Shown: positions 1-9,248, numbered from the stretch's first letter. The stretch is DNA of 64,000 nt from an uncultured Mycoplasmatota bacterium (GCA_900553395.1 USDJ01000007.1:4886-68885); one strand, 5' to 3'. Notes: generated by a model from the sequence alone, not told the origin. Translations and numbers: made by a program.

Positions 1-2
1 CT

Positions 3-941
3 ATAGTGGCTCAAGATGAAGCGGTTAGAACAATTACGACTACAATTGCGATGAATTATAAAACATCAAATCCTGATTTAAAGTCACACATATTAATTAT
101 GGGACCTACAGGAGTAGGAAAATCTAGTATTATTAAACTTATTTGTAATTATTTAAGTGTACCTTTTTGTAAAGTTGATTCAACTAATTATACTCAAACT
201 GGATATGTTGGTAATTCTGTAGAAGATATAGTTCAAAAGCTTATAGTAGCATCTAACTATGATATAGACCTTGCTCAAAAAGGAATAATAGTAATTGACG
301 AAATAGATAAGAAAGCTTCAATAGACTCTGATAGGGATATATCTACTACGGCAGTTCAAGAATCATTGCTTAAATTGACTGGAAGAGATTTTGTAGAAGT
401 TGAATATGTACAAAATGGTGTAAAGAAAAAAATAGATTTTGACACATCAAATATTACTGTAGTATTTACAGGAGCATTTTCTGGTATAGAAAAATTTAAT
501 AAAAATCATAAAAAATCTAGCATAGGATTTATTAGCGATAATAAAGATGATAATTCTGAAGCTGATATAGTTGAAAGTTTAAAACAATATGGAATCATTC
601 CAGAATTATTAGGGAGAATTGGTAAAATAGTTACTTTAAAAGAATTATCTGCTGATGATTTTGTCTTAGTATTAGATCGTTCAGATAAAAGTCCAATAAT
701 TATAAATCAAGGCTTTTTTGAAAATGATATGGGTATTGAAGTATCATTTACATCTGATTTCGTTGCAGCAGCAGCTAAAAAGGCAGAAGATTTGGCACTT
801 GGTGTGAGAGGTCTTAATACAGTTGTAAATACAGCACTTGATCCTGCAAAAGAAAGTATTTTAGAAGGCAATAATAAAGTCAAGTGTTTAACATTCACAG
901 GAAAAACAATTATTAATCCCAATGAATATTACAGTAAATAA
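3..941 (+). CDS. clpX: ClpX-type ATPase subunit of ClpXP protease (5' partial)
   Basis: AAA+ unfoldase that recognises proteins and threads them into ClpP in the cytoplasm. The reading frame is open to the window edge and begins inside the family's I-V-x-Q-D-E-A-V segment, so the GTG at 6 is not the start and the N-terminal zinc finger lies outside. Counting from that GTG: Walker A GPTGVGKS (33-40), pore loop GYVG (66-69), Walker B IIVIDEID (94-101) and an IGF tripeptide (173-175) in the position of the ClpP-docking loop. The IGF loop supports ClpX over HslU or ClpB-like proteins. The sequence is more divergent than most ClpX. It ends in its own terminator. Confidence 0.88.
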   Translation: MVAQDEAVRTITTTIAMNYKTSNPDLKSHILIMGPTGVGKSSIIKLICNYLSVPFCKVDSTNYTQTGYVGNSVEDIVQKLIVASNYDIDLAQKGIIVIDEIDKKASIDSDRDISTTAVQESLLKLTGRDFVEVEYVQNGVKKKIDFDTSNITVVFTGAFSGIEKFNKNHKKSSIGFISDNKDDNSEADIVESLKQYGIIPELLGRIGKIVTLKELSADDFVLVLDRSDKSPIIINQGFFENDMGIEVSFTSDFVAAAAKKAEDLALGVRGLNTVVNTALDPAKESILEGNNKVKCLTFTGKTIINPNEYYSK

Positions 942-957
942 CTGTAATATTTTTTTA
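927..957 (+). terminator. Rho-independent terminator of clpX
   Basis: A nine-base perfect inverted repeat (927-935 with 941-949) is followed by seven T. The clpX stop codon lies in the loop. Confidence 0.8.
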
Positions 958-1003
958 AAGGAAATAAAAAATATATATAGTACTATATATAAGGGGTAGT
1001 ACT

Positions 1004-2479
1004 ATTAGTTACATTAAGCAAAGAATAGAATTAAGAAGATCTAGCAAGTTATTATCTAATATTAATGGATATTCACTAGATATTAATCAGAGAAAAGCAG
1101 TCATTTGCGACAATAAATCTAGTCTTATAATAGCAGGAGCTGGAAGTGGTAAAAGTCTTACTATGGTAGCTAAAATTAGATATTTAATAGAGATGAAAAA
1201 TATTAGTGAGAATGATATATTATGCATTTCGTTTACAAATGATGCGTGTATAAATTTAGAGAATAATATTAAAAAAAATTATAAATATAATATTAAAGTT
1301 TATACTTTTCACAAATTAGCTCTTTTGTTTTTAAGAGACAAGAAATATAATATTATAAGTGACAATTATTTAAACTATATAGTTGATGAATATTTTCAAT
1401 CGTTTATATTAACAAATAAAAGCCTAACTAATGGATTAAAAGCTTATTTAAATAAGATTGATTATTCTTATAACTATATTTTAAAGTCAAATGATCTAAT
1501 AATATTAAAAAAATTAATCATAACTTTTATAAATTTATTTAAAACCAATAATCATAAATTATCGGATTTTTTAAATTTAAGAAACGATAAAATTCTAATT
1601 AGAATAATAATAGATATATATTTATTATATGAGAGTGAATTAAGAAGCACGAATTCTATTGATTTTAATGATATGTTACTTTTAGCGACCGATTTTGTGA
1701 GAACAAATAACATAAAAAAGTATAAATATATAATAGTAGACGAATATCAAGATACTTCTTATATTAGATATCTGTTTTTAAAAGAAATAATAAAAAATAC
1801 AGGAGCTAAAATAACGTGTGTAGGTGATGACTATCAATCTATATATAGATTTAATGGCTGTGATTTAAATATGTTTTTAGACTTTAAAAAATATTTTGGT
1901 AAGTTTAAGCTTCTAAAAATAGTTAACACATATAGAAATAGTCAGGAATTAATAAATGTAGCTGGTGGATTCATTATGAAAAACAAAAGACAGTTATATA
2001 AAAAATTAAAGTCTGATAAACGTTTATGTAAACCAATAAAAATAGTATATAAAAAAAGTTTAGATGAATTATTAGATATAATTATAAAAAAGTATGATAG
2101 CATATTAATACTAGGGAGAAATAATTTTGACATAAAGAAATATTCTAATATGTTTACTTCAAATAATATAATGTATAAAAATAAAAAAGTTAAATATTTA
2201 ACTGTACACAGCTCTAAAGGATTGGAAGATGAATGTGTGGTTTTAATAAATTTGACAGATGATATATTAGGATTCCCAAATAAAATAAAAGATAATAAAA
2301 TTTTATCTTACGTAAGTTTAGGCGTTAATAATTATCCTTATGATGAAGAAAGAAGGCTCTTTTACGTAGCTCTTACTAGGACAAAAAATGAAGTATACCT
2401 ATTAGTAGATAAGAAAAATGAGTCTATTTTTGTTAAAGAATTGATTAAGGACTATAGTAAATATATAGAATACATTTAA
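1004..2479 (+). CDS. UvrD/Rep-type superfamily 1A DNA helicase, short form
   Basis: ATP-dependent 3'-5' DNA helicase of the UvrD/PcrA class. Helicase motifs appear in order: Q-motif (NQRKAV), Walker A AGAGSGKS, DEYQDT, GDDYQSIYR, NTYRNSQ, a VHSSKG motif V and ERRLFYVALTR. The first ATG (1163) falls after Walker A, so the gene must start upstream. The frame is open back to a stop at 965. An aggggt ribosome site at 992-997 points to an ATT codon at 1004; no ATG, GTG or TTG is available in frame. At about 490 residues it is shorter than UvrD/PcrA (about 650-730), chiefly between motifs IV and V. Whether it acts in repair or another process cannot be told from the neighbours. Confidence 0.85.
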   Translation: MSYIKQRIELRRSSKLLSNINGYSLDINQRKAVICDNKSSLIIAGAGSGKSLTMVAKIRYLIEMKNISENDILCISFTNDACINLENNIKKNYKYNIKVYTFHKLALLFLRDKKYNIISDNYLNYIVDEYFQSFILTNKSLTNGLKAYLNKIDYSYNYILKSNDLIILKKLIITFINLFKTNNHKLSDFLNLRNDKILIRIIIDIYLLYESELRSTNSIDFNDMLLLATDFVRTNNIKKYKYIIVDEYQDTSYIRYLFLKEIIKNTGAKITCVGDDYQSIYRFNGCDLNMFLDFKKYFGKFKLLKIVNTYRNSQELINVAGGFIMKNKRQLYKKLKSDKRLCKPIKIVYKKSLDELLDIIIKKYDSILILGRNNFDIKKYSNMFTSNNIMYKNKKVKYLTVHSSKGLEDECVVLINLTDDILGFPNKIKDNKILSYVSLGVNNYPYDEERRLFYVALTRTKNEVYLLVDKKNESIFVKELIKDYSKYIEYI

Positions 2480-2564
2480 TTTACACATTTTACCAAATTA
2501 TATGATTTTTTGAAAATGTTACTTTTATGTATAATGATTTTCGGGTTTTGAATATTTTATCGAT

Positions 2565-2594
2565 TTGACATATAACTATATAATGTGATATGAT
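2565..2594 (+). promoter_or_regulatory. SigA-type promoter with extended -10
   Basis: TTGACA at 2565-2570, 18-base spacer, TATGAT at 2589-2594 preceded by TGa. It would start transcription near 2601, downstream of the TTG at 2597, so translation must begin at GTG 2630. Confidence 0.8.
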
Positions 2595-2629
2595 AGTTGT
2601 GCTTTTCCAAAAAAAGAAGAGGTGTTAAT

Positions 2630-3298
2630 GTGAAAGCAAAACGGAGATTACTGGTAGCAGTTCTATTGCTAATGGTAATAACATATAGTGCATATATGGT
2701 AAGTTCAAATTATAATTTTGATAATTTTAATAGATTAAAAGAGGTTAAATACCATCCAAATTATATAGATGTTTCTTATGAAAAAGTAGATTCTACTAAT
2801 GAGGTAGACCAGTCAGTGGATGTTAATCAAGAAGAAACAAAAGAACCTGTAGAAGAAAATACAGAAGAAGAGGTAGTTGAGGCTGATCCTATAGTTTATG
2901 ATAATATGACTATGGAGGAGTTGTCAAATAAAATTGACTTATCTTTAAATTCTACAATTGCTGGTAAAGGTAACTTAATTGCTTCATATTCATTAGAAAA
3001 GGGAGTAGATCCTTATATGGCAACAGCAATCATATTACATGAAACAGGTTGTAGCTGGGAATGCAGTTATTTAGTTAAAACTTGTAATAATGTTGGTGGT
3101 CAAAAAGGTAGTGGATGTGGAAATTACAGCGCTTTTAATTCCCTAGATGAGGGAATTATGGCATTCATAGACAATCTATATAATAATTATGTTAGCTTAG
3201 GTTTAACAACACCAGAATTAATCAATCCAAAATATGCACAAGACCAAGGATGGTCAAAAAATGTAAATAAATATATAGAAATTATAAGGGCACAGTAA
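2630..3298 (+). CDS. Membrane-anchored glucosaminidase/lysozyme-like wall hydrolase
   Basis: Predicted extracytoplasmic peptidoglycan hydrolase of the glucosaminidase/lysozyme-like fold. An N-terminal hydrophobic segment (about 6-28) is followed by an acidic Glu/Val-rich linker (about 60-88) and a C-terminal domain (about 110-222). In that domain the HETG motif (Glu138) stands where GH73-like enzymes carry their catalytic Glu, followed by an NNVGG motif like the NN-x-x-G of that group. Four Cys lie near the active-site motif. GTG 2630 is chosen because of the AGAGGTG site just upstream and the promoter position. It is probably transcribed alone, between promoter 2565 and terminator 3290. The exact bond cleaved is inferred. 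Confidence 0.75.
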   Translation: MKAKRRLLVAVLLLMVITYSAYMVSSNYNFDNFNRLKEVKYHPNYIDVSYEKVDSTNEVDQSVDVNQEETKEPVEENTEEEVVEADPIVYDNMTMEELSNKIDLSLNSTIAGKGNLIASYSLEKGVDPYMATAIILHETGCSWECSYLVKTCNNVGGQKGSGCGNYSAFNSLDEGIMAFIDNLYNNYVSLGLTTPELINPKYAQDQGWSKNVNKYIEIIRAQ

Positions 3299-3313
3299 AA
3301 TGTGCTTTTTTTT
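3290..3313 (+). terminator. Rho-independent terminator overlapping a stop codon
   Basis: GCACA (3290-3294) pairs with TGTGC (3301-3305), followed by eight T. The stop codon of the wall hydrolase gene is inside the loop. Confidence 0.75.
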
Positions 3314-3377
3314 ATCTAAATAGTATTTTTTATTCTAAATGTAATACTAGTCCATATATTTTAGTATGGAGGCATAT

Positions 3378-5975
3378 ATGTATAATGGACTAAATGATGA
3401 TCAAGTAGTAGATAGCAGAAAAAAGTACGGGAGTAATTTATTAAACAAAACTAAAAAAGATAGCTTTTTAAAGCTATTAATAGGCACTCTTGGAGATCCG
3501 ATAATAAAGATTTTATTAATAGCGCTTGCCATAAAGACCGTATTCTTGTTTAGGAGTTTCGATTGGTATGAGACTATCGGAATTGTAATAGCAATATTTT
3601 TAGCTTCATTTATTTCTAGTATATCTGAGTATGGTAGCGAAAAGGCGTTTGAACGTTTGCAAGAAGAAGTATCGAGAATCAAATGCAAATGTATTAGAAA
3701 TTCAAAAAAAATAGAAATTCCAATTAGTGATGTAGTAGTAGGTGATATAATCTGTCTAGAAACTGGAGATAAAATTCCAGCAGATGGAATTATTGTTAAA
3801 GGTAAGATAGAGGTTGATCAATCAGCTTTAAATGGTGAAACACGTGAATCTCATAAAGAGGCATGCTTGAATTTTAATAATATAAGTGATAAAAATAGGG
3901 TGTTTAAAGGAAGTGTAGTTTATAATAATAATGCTCTTATGAAGGTTACTAGTGTTGGCGAAAATACTTTTTATGGGAAAATAGCACTTGAATTACAAGA
4001 AAAAAAGCCAGAAACTCCATTAAAGTTAAGGCTTAGGAAATTAGCTAACTTTATAAGTAGAATAGGCTATATAGGAGCATTTTTGGTGTTCTTTTCCTAT
4101 CTGTTTAAAGTAATAATAATAAATAACAATTTTGATCCAACTTTGATTAGAGAAATGGTAACAAATTTTCCTATAATAACAGGCCATATACTATATGCCT
4201 TAACTCTTTGTGTAACTATTATTATAGTTGCCGTACCAGAAGGATTACCTATGATGATTACACTTGTTTTGTCATCAAACATGAAAAGAATGATTAAGGA
4301 TAATATTTTAGTTAGAAAATTAGTCGGTATAGAAACAAGTGGAAGTATAAATATACTTTTTACAGATAAAACGGGTACTTTAACAAAGGGAGAACTTTCT
4401 TTAGTAAAGGTTATAAATGGCGACTTAAAATCATTTAAAAGTGAACATGATTTAATAAAGTATAATGAATATTATAATTTAGTTAAAATGTCTTCTATTA
4501 TCAATAATTCTAGTACATATAGTAGTAATAAAGCTATAGGTGGTAATATTACTGATAGAGCAATTTTATCTTTCTTTAAGGACAATAATTATAAGTTTAA
4601 AAGAGATAGTTTTATTCCCTTTGATAGTAAAAATAAATATTCTATTGCCACTATTAATGGTTTAAATCTAATAAAAGGGGCGCCAGAAAAATTAATAGAT
4701 AATTGTACTACTTATTATGATCTTAACGGTTCTTTAAAAAAAATAAATATTTTAAAAGTAAAAAGTGAAATAAAAGAACATACTAAAAATGGAATAAGAG
4801 TTTTAGTATTTGCTACTTCTAAAAATAAAAATCCAGAAGATTTTAAAGATTTATCTTTAGTTTCAATAGTTTTAATAAAAGATGAAATTAGACCTGAAGC
4901 TAAAGAAGGAGTTAAACTTGTTAGCAATGCTCATATAAAAACCATAATGATAACAGGAGATAATAAGGATACAGCAATATCTATAGCTCGAGAAGTGGGA
5001 ATATATAAAGATGGTGACATAGTTTTAACTAGCGAAGAATTAAATAAGTTATCGGATAACGAGGTAAAGGCTAGGCTTTTAAATCTATCAATAGTAGCGC
5101 GCAGTTTACCTAGTGATAAAAGTAGACTTGTCAGATTAAGTCAGGAACTCAATTTAGTGGTGGGTATGACTGGCGATGGAGTAAATGATGCACCAGCACT
5201 AAAAAAATCAGATGTAGGTTTTAGTATGGGTAGTGGAACAGAGGTAGCAAAAGAGGCTAGTGATATAGTAATACTAGATAATAATTTTATATCTATATCA
5301 AAAGCTATATTATTTGGCAGGACTATTTTTAAAAGTATAAGGAAATTTATTATATTACAATTAACAATAAATTTATGTGCACTTTCTCTTTCTATAATAG
5401 GGCCTTTTATTGATATAGAAATGCCTATTACAGTTATTCAAATGTTGTGGATAAATATGATAATGGATACTTTTGCGGGTTTAGCATTTTCTTTTGAGCC
5501 TCCACTTTTAGAATATATGAATGAGCGTCCAAAGAAAAAAGATGAAAATATAATAAATAAGTATATGATAAATGAAATATTATATACTGGAATTTATTCT
5601 TCAATACTTTGTATATTGTTTTTAAAAATGCCTTTTATTAAAAATTTATATCGTTTTGATGTAAATAATAAATATTTATATACTGCTTTTTTTGGGTTAT
5701 TTATATTTATTGATATATTTAATTGTTTTAATGCGAGAACTCATAGAATAAATATACTAGCTAATTTATCGAAAAATAAAATGTTTATATTTATAATATC
5801 TTTTATCTGTTTAGCTCAAATAATTTTAATATATTATGGTGGATCCATTTTCAGAACTTCAGGTTTAACTTTTAAGGAATTTGAAATAATGATTATTTTA
5901 GCATTTACAGTAATTCCTTTTGACTGGATTAGAAAAATCATGTTAAAGAAAAAAGGAATAAAATACGGAGTTTGA
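3378..5975 (+). CDS. P2-type (Ca2+-like) cation-transporting ATPase
   Basis: Plasma-membrane P-type ATPase that exports a cation, most likely Ca2+, using a phospho-Asp cycle. Phosphorylation motif DKTGT (Asp330), transmembrane 4 motif PEGLP (about 287-291) with the Ca2+-site Glu, hinge GDGVNDAP (about 599), and C-terminal helices with an N-M-I-M-D-T segment like the PMCA group. The N-terminal cation-ATPase domain and about ten membrane helices are complete; 865 residues is normal for the family. ATG 3378 is preferred over 3366 because GGAGG (3368-3372) sits five bases before it. No accessory gene is linked. The ion specificity is inferred from family motifs. Confidence 0.92.
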   Translation: MYNGLNDDQVVDSRKKYGSNLLNKTKKDSFLKLLIGTLGDPIIKILLIALAIKTVFLFRSFDWYETIGIVIAIFLASFISSISEYGSEKAFERLQEEVSRIKCKCIRNSKKIEIPISDVVVGDIICLETGDKIPADGIIVKGKIEVDQSALNGETRESHKEACLNFNNISDKNRVFKGSVVYNNNALMKVTSVGENTFYGKIALELQEKKPETPLKLRLRKLANFISRIGYIGAFLVFFSYLFKVIIINNNFDPTLIREMVTNFPIITGHILYALTLCVTIIIVAVPEGLPMMITLVLSSNMKRMIKDNILVRKLVGIETSGSINILFTDKTGTLTKGELSLVKVINGDLKSFKSEHDLIKYNEYYNLVKMSSIINNSSTYSSNKAIGGNITDRAILSFFKDNNYKFKRDSFIPFDSKNKYSIATINGLNLIKGAPEKLIDNCTTYYDLNGSLKKINILKVKSEIKEHTKNGIRVLVFATSKNKNPEDFKDLSLVSIVLIKDEIRPEAKEGVKLVSNAHIKTIMITGDNKDTAISIAREVGIYKDGDIVLTSEELNKLSDNEVKARLLNLSIVARSLPSDKSRLVRLSQELNLVVGMTGDGVNDAPALKKSDVGFSMGSGTEVAKEASDIVILDNNFISISKAILFGRTIFKSIRKFIILQLTINLCALSLSIIGPFIDIEMPITVIQMLWINMIMDTFAGLAFSFEPPLLEYMNERPKKKDENIINKYMINEILYTGIYSSILCILFLKMPFIKNLYRFDVNNKYLYTAFFGLFIFIDIFNCFNARTHRINILANLSKNKMFIFIISFICLAQIILIYYGGSIFRTSGLTFKEFEIMIILAFTVIPFDWIRKIMLKKKGIKYGV

Positions 5976-6000
5976 CAATACCGCTACTAAATGATAAAAT
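5972..6000 (+). promoter_or_regulatory. SigA-type promoter of the 6019 lipoprotein gene
   Basis: TTGACA at 5972-5977, 17-base spacer, TAAAAT at 5995-6000 with an upstream TGa (extended -10). It overlaps the last codons of the P-type ATPase gene. Confidence 0.8.
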
Positions 6001-6018
6001 ACACATCAAGGTGGTTGT

Positions 6019-6486
6019 ATGAAAAAAGTTTTTGTAATTTTTTTAATATTTTTGTGTATTGGTTGCAAGAAAGAAGAAAAAAATATTGTCATAAACATAT
6101 ATGAAAACAATAATGATAGTGAGCTTAAAAGCGAGAAAGCTGATAATTATAACAGCACTGATGATAATAAAAATAAAAATGCTGAAGATATTTTGAACAC
6201 TTCTGAAAAAGAAAAAAATGAAGAAACACAAAAGAGTAATTCGAAAGTAGATAACGTAAAATCTTGGTATAATGAAAATAAAGAAGAATTAAAAGAAAAA
6301 TCAAACGAGATTTTAAAAAATGATGTTGATAAACTAAAAGATTTATATGATAAAGCGAAGGATTGGTATGGCAATAATGAAGATGAGATAAAAGAAACTA
6401 CTTCTTCCGCAAAAGATTATATTAAAGATCAATACAATTCTGATAAAGATAAACTAATAGATTTTTGGAATAATATAACAAATTAA
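6019..6486 (+). CDS. Small lipoprotein with Trp-Tyr helical repeats
   Basis: Unrecognised family. The signal peptide ends in C-I-G-C, giving a lipid-modified Cys16, so the protein is probably membrane-tethered outside the cell. Cys rather than Leu at -3 makes the lipobox unusual. A Ser/Asp/Asn/Lys-rich linker (about 30-75) is followed by amphipathic Lys/Glu-rich helices with repeated W-Y-x-(N)-N-x-(D/E)-E units (near 82, 115, 143), as in small coiled-coil stress proteins. It has its own strong promoter. The following lipoprotein gene is close (46 bases) and may be cotranscribed. Function unknown. Confidence 0.78.
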   Translation: MKKVFVIFLIFLCIGCKKEEKNIVINIYENNNDSELKSEKADNYNSTDDNKNKNAEDILNTSEKEKNEETQKSNSKVDNVKSWYNENKEELKEKSNEILKNDVDKLKDLYDKAKDWYGNNEDEIKETTSSAKDYIKDQYNSDKDKLIDFWNNITN

Positions 6487-6532
6487 TGTATAAGTAATAG
6501 ATTTGCTTCCATATTATTAAGGGAGGGAATTT

Positions 6533-7078
6533 ATGAAAAAATTTTTAGTAGCAATTTTTACAGCTTTATTATTGTCAGGATGTTCATTGGGAAAAATGGA
6601 TAACACACCAACAAAGCAGGTAGAAAAGTATTTAAATAATTATCAAACACTAGACTCTAATGTTTTAACTCAATTAGATAGTATAGTTGCTAGAGAAACA
6701 TCATTTACAGATTCACAAAAACAAGATTATAGAGATCTATTAAAAAAACATTATCAAGATTTAACTTATAATATAAAAGAAGAAACAGTAAATGGTGATA
6801 AAGCTACTGTTGAGGTTGAAATAGAAGTTAATGATTATACTAAAGCTATAAAAGAAGCTGAATCTTATAAAAAAGAAAATGAAAAAGAATTTTTAGACGA
6901 AAATAATACATTTGATGAAAGCAAATTTAATGACTATAAGTTAGATTTGTTAAAGAAAAGTAAGGAAAGAGTTAAATATACACTATATTTTTCTTTAACT
7001 AAAACTGATGGAGATTGGAATTTAGATAAGCTTACTGAAACTGAGCAAGAAAAAATACTTGGAATTTATGAATACTAG
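6533..7078 (+). CDS. Lipoprotein of unknown function
   Basis: An N-terminal lipoprotein signal (L-L-S-G-C, Cys17) is followed by a predicted alpha+beta domain of about 160 residues. Its pattern of a charged helix, then three or four beta strands and a final T-D-G-D-W-x-L-D strand resembles NTF2-fold lipoproteins of the DUF4878/DUF5105 type; this is a fold-level impression only. GGGAGG lies seven bases before the ATG. The gene ends directly on a terminator. It may be cotranscribed with the preceding lipoprotein gene. Function unknown. Confidence 0.8.
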   Translation: MKKFLVAIFTALLLSGCSLGKMDNTPTKQVEKYLNNYQTLDSNVLTQLDSIVARETSFTDSQKQDYRDLLKKHYQDLTYNIKEETVNGDKATVEVEIEVNDYTKAIKEAESYKKENEKEFLDENNTFDESKFNDYKLDLLKKSKERVKYTLYFSLTKTDGDWNLDKLTETEQEKILGIYEY

Positions 7079-7098
7079 AAAAATCTAGTATTTTTTTT
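7072..7098 (+). terminator. Rho-independent terminator
   Basis: ATACTAG (7072-7078) pairs with CTAGTAT (7085-7091), followed by a T run. It overlaps the stop of the upstream lipoprotein gene. Confidence 0.8.
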
Positions 7099-7104
7099 AA
7101 AATA

Positions 7105-7113
7105 TGATATAAT
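7105..7113 (+). promoter_or_regulatory. Extended -10 promoter of the Abi operon
   Basis: TGaTATAAT at 7105-7113. The -35 position falls on the 3' arm of the preceding terminator (about 7085-7090) and matches poorly, so the extended -10 would carry the promoter. Confidence 0.55.
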
Positions 7114-7131
7114 TAATATGGTGAGTAGTAT

Positions 7132-8064
7132 ATGGGTAAGAAGACTTTTAAAACCTTAGACGAACAAATAGAAATACTTAAATCTAAAGGACTTGTAATT
7201 AATGATGTAGAAAAGACAAAAAATATTTTATTAAGAGAAAATTATTTTTTTATCAGTGGATATAGACATCTTTTTATGAAATCTTGGAAAGATATTAGCT
7301 TTATACCTGGTACTACGTTTGAAGAACTATATGCTATGTTTATATTTGATAGAAAAGTGAGAAATATATTTTTTAAAAATCTTTTAATAATAGAAAATAA
7401 TATTAAGTCTTTGATAAGCTACCAATTATCAAAAAAATATGGATTTATGGAAAAAAACTACTTAAATCCTAAAAACTTTTCAAAAGATCCTATGAAATCT
7501 AGACAGGTACACGATATATTGAATAAAGTAAAAAGACAAATAAGGGTGAATGGAAAACAACATTCAGCTACTATGCACTATATTACTAATTATGGATATA
7601 TACCACTTTGGATTTTAGTTAAGGTTTTGAGTTTCGGTATAGTGGCCGAATTGTATGATATACTAGATGAATCCGATCAAATAGTAATTGCTAAACTTTA
7701 CGATTTAGAGGTCGAAACTTTAGTGATTTACTTATCTATTTTGTCTAACTATAGAAATTTATGTGCACACGAGGATATATTATATGATCATAGAACTCAA
7801 AAGGTTATTCCAGATACTAAATATCATTATTTGCTTAATATAGATATGACAAATGATGAATACAATTATGGAAAAAATGACTTGTTTTCTGTTGTTATAA
7901 TAATGAAACAATTATTAACAGATTCTGAATTTAGAGAGTTTATTAATGAAATAGGATATGAAATAGATATATTAGAAGGGAAGACTAATATTTTGCCAAT
8001 TAATAATTTTCTAAATAAAATAGGATTTCCAGATAATTGGCGTGATATAGTTAATTTAGATTAA
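7132..8064 (+). CDS. Abi_2 family (AbiD/AbiF-like) HEPN-type protein
   Basis: Member of the Abi_2 family known from lactococcal abortive-infection systems; the family belongs to the HEPN group of RNA-targeting proteins. Visible support: the N-terminal K-T-L-D-E-Q-I-E-I-L-K segment, the Y-F-x-I-S-G-Y-R motif (about 38-45), F-D-R-K-V-R-N (72-78), and an R-N-L-C-A-H hexapeptide (208-213) that fits the HEPN RNxxxH catalytic pattern. The 310-residue length is normal. GGTGAG precedes the ATG. The stop codon shares a base with the next start, so translation is coupled to the protease. Phage defence is a family-level inference. Confidence 0.85.
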   Translation: MGKKTFKTLDEQIEILKSKGLVINDVEKTKNILLRENYFFISGYRHLFMKSWKDISFIPGTTFEELYAMFIFDRKVRNIFFKNLLIIENNIKSLISYQLSKKYGFMEKNYLNPKNFSKDPMKSRQVHDILNKVKRQIRVNGKQHSATMHYITNYGYIPLWILVKVLSFGIVAELYDILDESDQIVIAKLYDLEVETLVIYLSILSNYRNLCAHEDILYDHRTQKVIPDTKYHYLLNIDMTNDEYNYGKNDLFSVVIIMKQLLTDSEFREFINEIGYEIDILEGKTNILPINNFLNKIGFPDNWRDIVNLD

Positions 8065-8996
8065 TGAAAAATATAATTAAATCTTTAATTTTAGTAATTA
8101 TGCTTACATTCTTGTTTGTTATATTTAGCTATAAACATAAATATAACTATATAAATAGTATAGTAAATATAGTTGGTACTAGTGGGGAAGAAGAAAAGTC
8201 AGGAGTAGGCTTCGTATATAAAAATATTAAAAATACATCTTATGTTTTAACGAATTATCATGTAATATCAAATATGGAAAATATAAGCATATATAATAGT
8301 GATAAAAAATTTGAGACCGCTATATTAGCATATGATGAGTATAGCGATATAGCGATATTAACTTTCAAAAACAATTTAAATATATTGCCTCTTGAAATTT
8401 CTGAGAGTAATGTTAAAACTAATGGCAAAGTATATACCTACGATTTAGATAGTAATAAAAAAATTACGGGAAAAGTAGTTTCTACCTTAGAAAAAGTTTA
8501 TGTATTTAATGAAAATATAAATAGTTCATATACTGCAATAAAAACTAATATAAAAGCTAATTATGGAATGAGTGGCAGTCCTTTATTTTATAAAGGTAAA
8601 GTAGTAGGAATGATATCATCTATGAAAATTGATGGAAATTATTCGTTTGCTATAAATTCATCTGAAATATTAGAAATAGTAAATAAATTAGAAAATAATA
8701 ATTTAAATAGACCTGTTATAGGAGCGAAAATAACCGATTCAGATAATACTGATTTGCTTAATAAATATAACATAACAGCAACTAGAAAAGGCGCAATTAT
8801 ATATGAAATAAAAGATGGATATCCATTTTCAAACGCTGGACTTATGGTCGGCGATATTATATTAGAAATAGATGGAGTAAAGATTAAAAACGCAAAAGAA
8901 TTACAAGATAAAATATATAGTTATTCTTCATCAGATATTATAACTATAAAATATTATAGAGATAAATATTATGAAACAAAAGTTTCTTTGAAATAG
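8064..8996 (+). CDS. HtrA/DegP-like membrane-anchored trypsin-type protease with PDZ domain
   Basis: Extracytoplasmic serine protease (S1C type). An N-terminal hydrophobic anchor (about 5-22), a trypsin-like domain with His66 (T-N-Y-H-V), Asp95 (Y-S-D-I-A) and Ser170 in G-M-S-G-S-P, then a C-terminal PDZ domain (about 215-308; A-G-L-M-V-G-D-I-I-L). All three catalytic residues are present, although the oxyanion motif is G-M-S-G-S rather than G-N-S-G-G. The start overlaps the Abi_2 stop by one base, which is unusual company for an HtrA. The next gene follows after eight bases. The substrate is unknown; envelope quality control or processing of an operon product are possible. Confidence 0.88.
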   Translation: MKNIIKSLILVIMLTFLFVIFSYKHKYNYINSIVNIVGTSGEEEKSGVGFVYKNIKNTSYVLTNYHVISNMENISIYNSDKKFETAILAYDEYSDIAILTFKNNLNILPLEISESNVKTNGKVYTYDLDSNKKITGKVVSTLEKVYVFNENINSSYTAIKTNIKANYGMSGSPLFYKGKVVGMISSMKIDGNYSFAINSSEILEIVNKLENNNLNRPVIGAKITDSDNTDLLNKYNITATRKGAIIYEIKDGYPFSNAGLMVGDIILEIDGVKIKNAKELQDKIYSYSSSDIITIKYYRDKYYETKVSLK

Positions 8997-9004
8997 GAGG
9001 TTTT

Positions 9005-9244
9005 ATGAAATATGGAATTAATTCTTATCAAGATAGAATTGAAAATCCAGGTTTAGGAATAATTGATTTTTCATATGTAGCTTTGCATCCAGAGTGTATA
9101 TACTATATTAAAGAAAAATATATGATGGATACGACATTCAAGAGACAAATAGATGAAAAAATGACATTGGATCCTATATTTAGAGAAAAATTCTCAAGTA
9201 TTTTGGGAGAAATGGATACTGACAAAAAGGCAAAGTTAAGATAA
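9005..9244 (+). CDS. Small 79-residue protein of unknown function
   Basis: I do not recognise this family. No signal peptide or membrane segment; it looks cytoplasmic, with two predicted helices in the C-terminal half rich in Lys, Asp and Met. The consensus AGGAGG ribosome site six bases before the ATG and the tight spacing (eight bases from the protease, four from the lipoprotein) argue that it is a real gene of the operon. The N-terminal half has scattered aromatic residues and Gly/Pro. A chaperone, adaptor or peptide substrate role is possible but unsupported. Confidence 0.7.
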   Translation: MKYGINSYQDRIENPGLGIIDFSYVALHPECIYYIKEKYMMDTTFKRQIDEKMTLDPIFREKFSSILGEMDTDKKAKLR

Positions 9245-9248
9245 ATAT

